Assembly (NCBI GenBank): GCA_030765055.1
Contig: CM060947.1
Coordinates: forward strand, 102,403,672 to 102,467,671
Length of the DNA: 64,000 nt
Direction: 5' to 3'
Source of the DNA: Mantis religiosa
Lineage: Eukaryota; Arthropoda; Insecta; Mantodea; Mantidae
Position 1 is the first letter of the stretch. Each line of letters begins with the position of its first letter. This document shows, in pieces, positions 53,901-56,900 of the stretch. A program made the position numbers and the translations under genes. The notes under the pieces are model-generated. The model saw only the letters and a list, made by a program, of their open reading frames with translations. It was not told where the DNA came from and searched no databases.

Positions 53901-56900
53901 GACAATAATTAAATATATTAATTAACTTGAAAATAACATATTGATTCTACAGGTTGTTATAAAAGACAGTCAATACTTAACTTGGTGCTAGGGAGCCTCT
54001 ATTTTTTAAAATATATTCCTTTTCTTTGCTACATAATTTTTTCTATTCTCTTTGGGCACTATCTTCACCTCTCTTTCTTTATTTTCACACAATTTTCTTT
54101 TCCATTGTCTATTATCATGCTTAATTTATCTATAACAATAATTTAAGTAATGCTATATTATTATTGCAATTAAATCATAGAGTTACTTCAATTGTCAGCT
54201 GTTCACACCAATGCACGTCAACTTTGTTGGTGTCTCGGCACATGACTTTATTATTTGAACATCAATGTTTGGCATGAGTGCCCTTTTTTGACAGCTGTAA
54301 ACACTTTTCCAGTGCTCTGGTGCTTGAATGAGAATATATATTATTGGCCATGACATGTACAGCAGTATTTTAACAAGAAACCGAATTTCAAATTTTTGCC
54401 ACTTGACTCATTTATTTACATGCCACATTTGTAGTACATACAGTATTTTGTTGTCTTCCATGGTCTAGGATAGCCTCAGAGCATGAAAATCCTCACCAGG
54501 GCTTTTTTCAGAAGAGAAGTAAAACTATTGGTTCCGTCTCATAGATTTACATGACATAAAAGAATCTCAAGCCCGATAAAGAGCCCTCTCACCAAAATTA
54601 AGGGATCTTTCATGTCCAATATACAATGGGATGCTGAGAATCTCAGCAGTTAAAAGAGCATTGATAAATACTTAGATTCATAGAAAACTTTAATGAGGTA
54701 TGTGTAAACATTGCTAAGATATTAATTTGTGTATATATAACTTAAGCACTTTCAGATATAGTAATATGAAATGCTCCTTGGACCATATGAGTTACCACAT
54801 TGCTCCCAAATTTTCAATTTCAGCTTAGTATACAAATATACAGAAATTGTTATATGGGTACTAGTTTAAGAGAAATATTGTTTAGATGTAGTTCAATTTT
54901 TCTACATTTTCAGTTTGATTTATGGAAAATTTCAGCTCAACTGTTTCATGTTTTTAACTGATCCATAACAGTTTTCAAATCCATATTTCCTTAACTGTCC
55001 TGAAAATGTCAAGCTGATAAATGATTACGTGGTACAAGGAGCATTTTGAAGAATGAAATATGTTTAAAATAAAACGGAACTGAGTAAAATGGAGTTAAAA
55101 GTTAATTGTTGTGCTTTAGTTAAACGGTATATTGAGCTTATGCTATAAGAGAAATTGAAAATAGTATCATGACAAACAAATTCTCATCCTCACAGAGAGT
55201 CAAAGTTGTTTTAGAAGCACTCTCCTCAGTCCAGATAAAGTGGTTTGGGAATGCGTAAATATTCTAATTTCATTGTTATATGGCAACAGCCCTGAAATAG
55301 GTGAATGTCAAGGTATCTATGGAAATGAAATGCTGATCAGCTGGCAAAAAGAATATCGAGACATCCTAAATCTGCTCTGAATGCTGGTTGGAATCAGTGT
55401 ATATGCCAAAACCTTGGTAAAAGTATTGATAAGGGAAAACCCAAATGCAGGTGGTAAACTTATTCTGAACAAACACAGGCAAAGGAACTTGTCTCAGGAG
55501 CATGCAACACCTTTCATCAACAGGAATAAGGAAAGAAATTGCATTAAATTCTGAACATGGACACTTCAGGAAATATCTACATTATGTAGGACTGTACAAG
55601 GATGAACCTTTTTATAGAATGTGCAAAGAGGATGAGGAAACTGGCTTTCATATCTTCCTTGTCTGCCCATTCTTGTTAGAAAATACTTACTTTTTCTATA
55701 AACAGAAAAAATCTATGAAATTATAGATACTTTATTTCACTGCTTAGAGCATGGCCCGGTGGCAGCGCTGTCAATATAATATACAATTCTTTACAGTATG
55801 ATATACAATTCTTTACAGTATAATATACAACTCCTTACAATATAATATACAATTCCTTACAACATATATACAATTCCTTTCATGCACTATGGTAACTATA
55901 CAGGATTTCTTTTTAACCTCTCTTTGAAATTATTTACATTTGGAGGCAAAGTCTCCAGTAATTCTGCAGTCAAATTGTTCCAGTCATTAATTGTTCTATT
56001 GGTAAAGGAAAATTTACCTATATCAGTTTTCTGTTCCCTATTTCTTATTTTTTTAGAGTGATCATTCCTTCCCCTATATGATGGTGTCAACAACCGCTTT
56101 GTTTTATCTTTCCATGCAGGTTCCCCCTTATATGCTCTAAAAATTGCACATAGCCTTGCCCGTTTTCTACGTTTCTCCAATGATTCCCAGGAGGTAGCAG
56201 TGCCTGTAGGGTTTTCAAATCGCATTCCTCTATCAACAAATTTAGCTGCTCGTTTTTGGACTCTCTCGAGTGCTTGTTTTTGACCAACCCGATATGGATC
56301 CCAGCATGCCGTGCTATATTCTAATATTGGTCGGACTAAGGATGTATAAGCTAAATTTCGCGATTTCCCATTGCTGCGTTTTAATATTCTCATTACAAAG
56401 TGTAATGCTTTGCAGGCTTTTCCAGTGACCGAGTTTACATGTTCCCCCCATTCCAATCTTTCATTTATTATTACACCTAGATATCTAGTGCTACTTACCC
56501 TGTATGCTCACATTGGAACCAAAATATCATAACTTCTTCAGGGAACAGATTTTGGAAACAGTGAAGGCATATAGAAGAATCTTTTGGGCTGAATTGCTGT
56601 GATCTGCTGGAGTAAGAGGGTCCAGACATTTCATCTGCAACTGCGGTGGACATCAGTGCCACTGTTGAAGTAGGTGGAGTTAGACGGAAAAATTCACTGC
56701 CATAGCTGGGATTTGAATGGTGCATATCTCATTGCATGTGAGAACACCTAGCTGTTTACAAGGAAAAATACAAGTCAGTTGGAGAATTTAATGTCATGCT
56801 GGCACGTTGGCCATGGTAACTCAATGGTTAAAAGATCTGTGGTTCAAATCCTGGCTATGGCATTGAATTTTTCAGTCTGTCTCTACCTTTCCAAACCTTA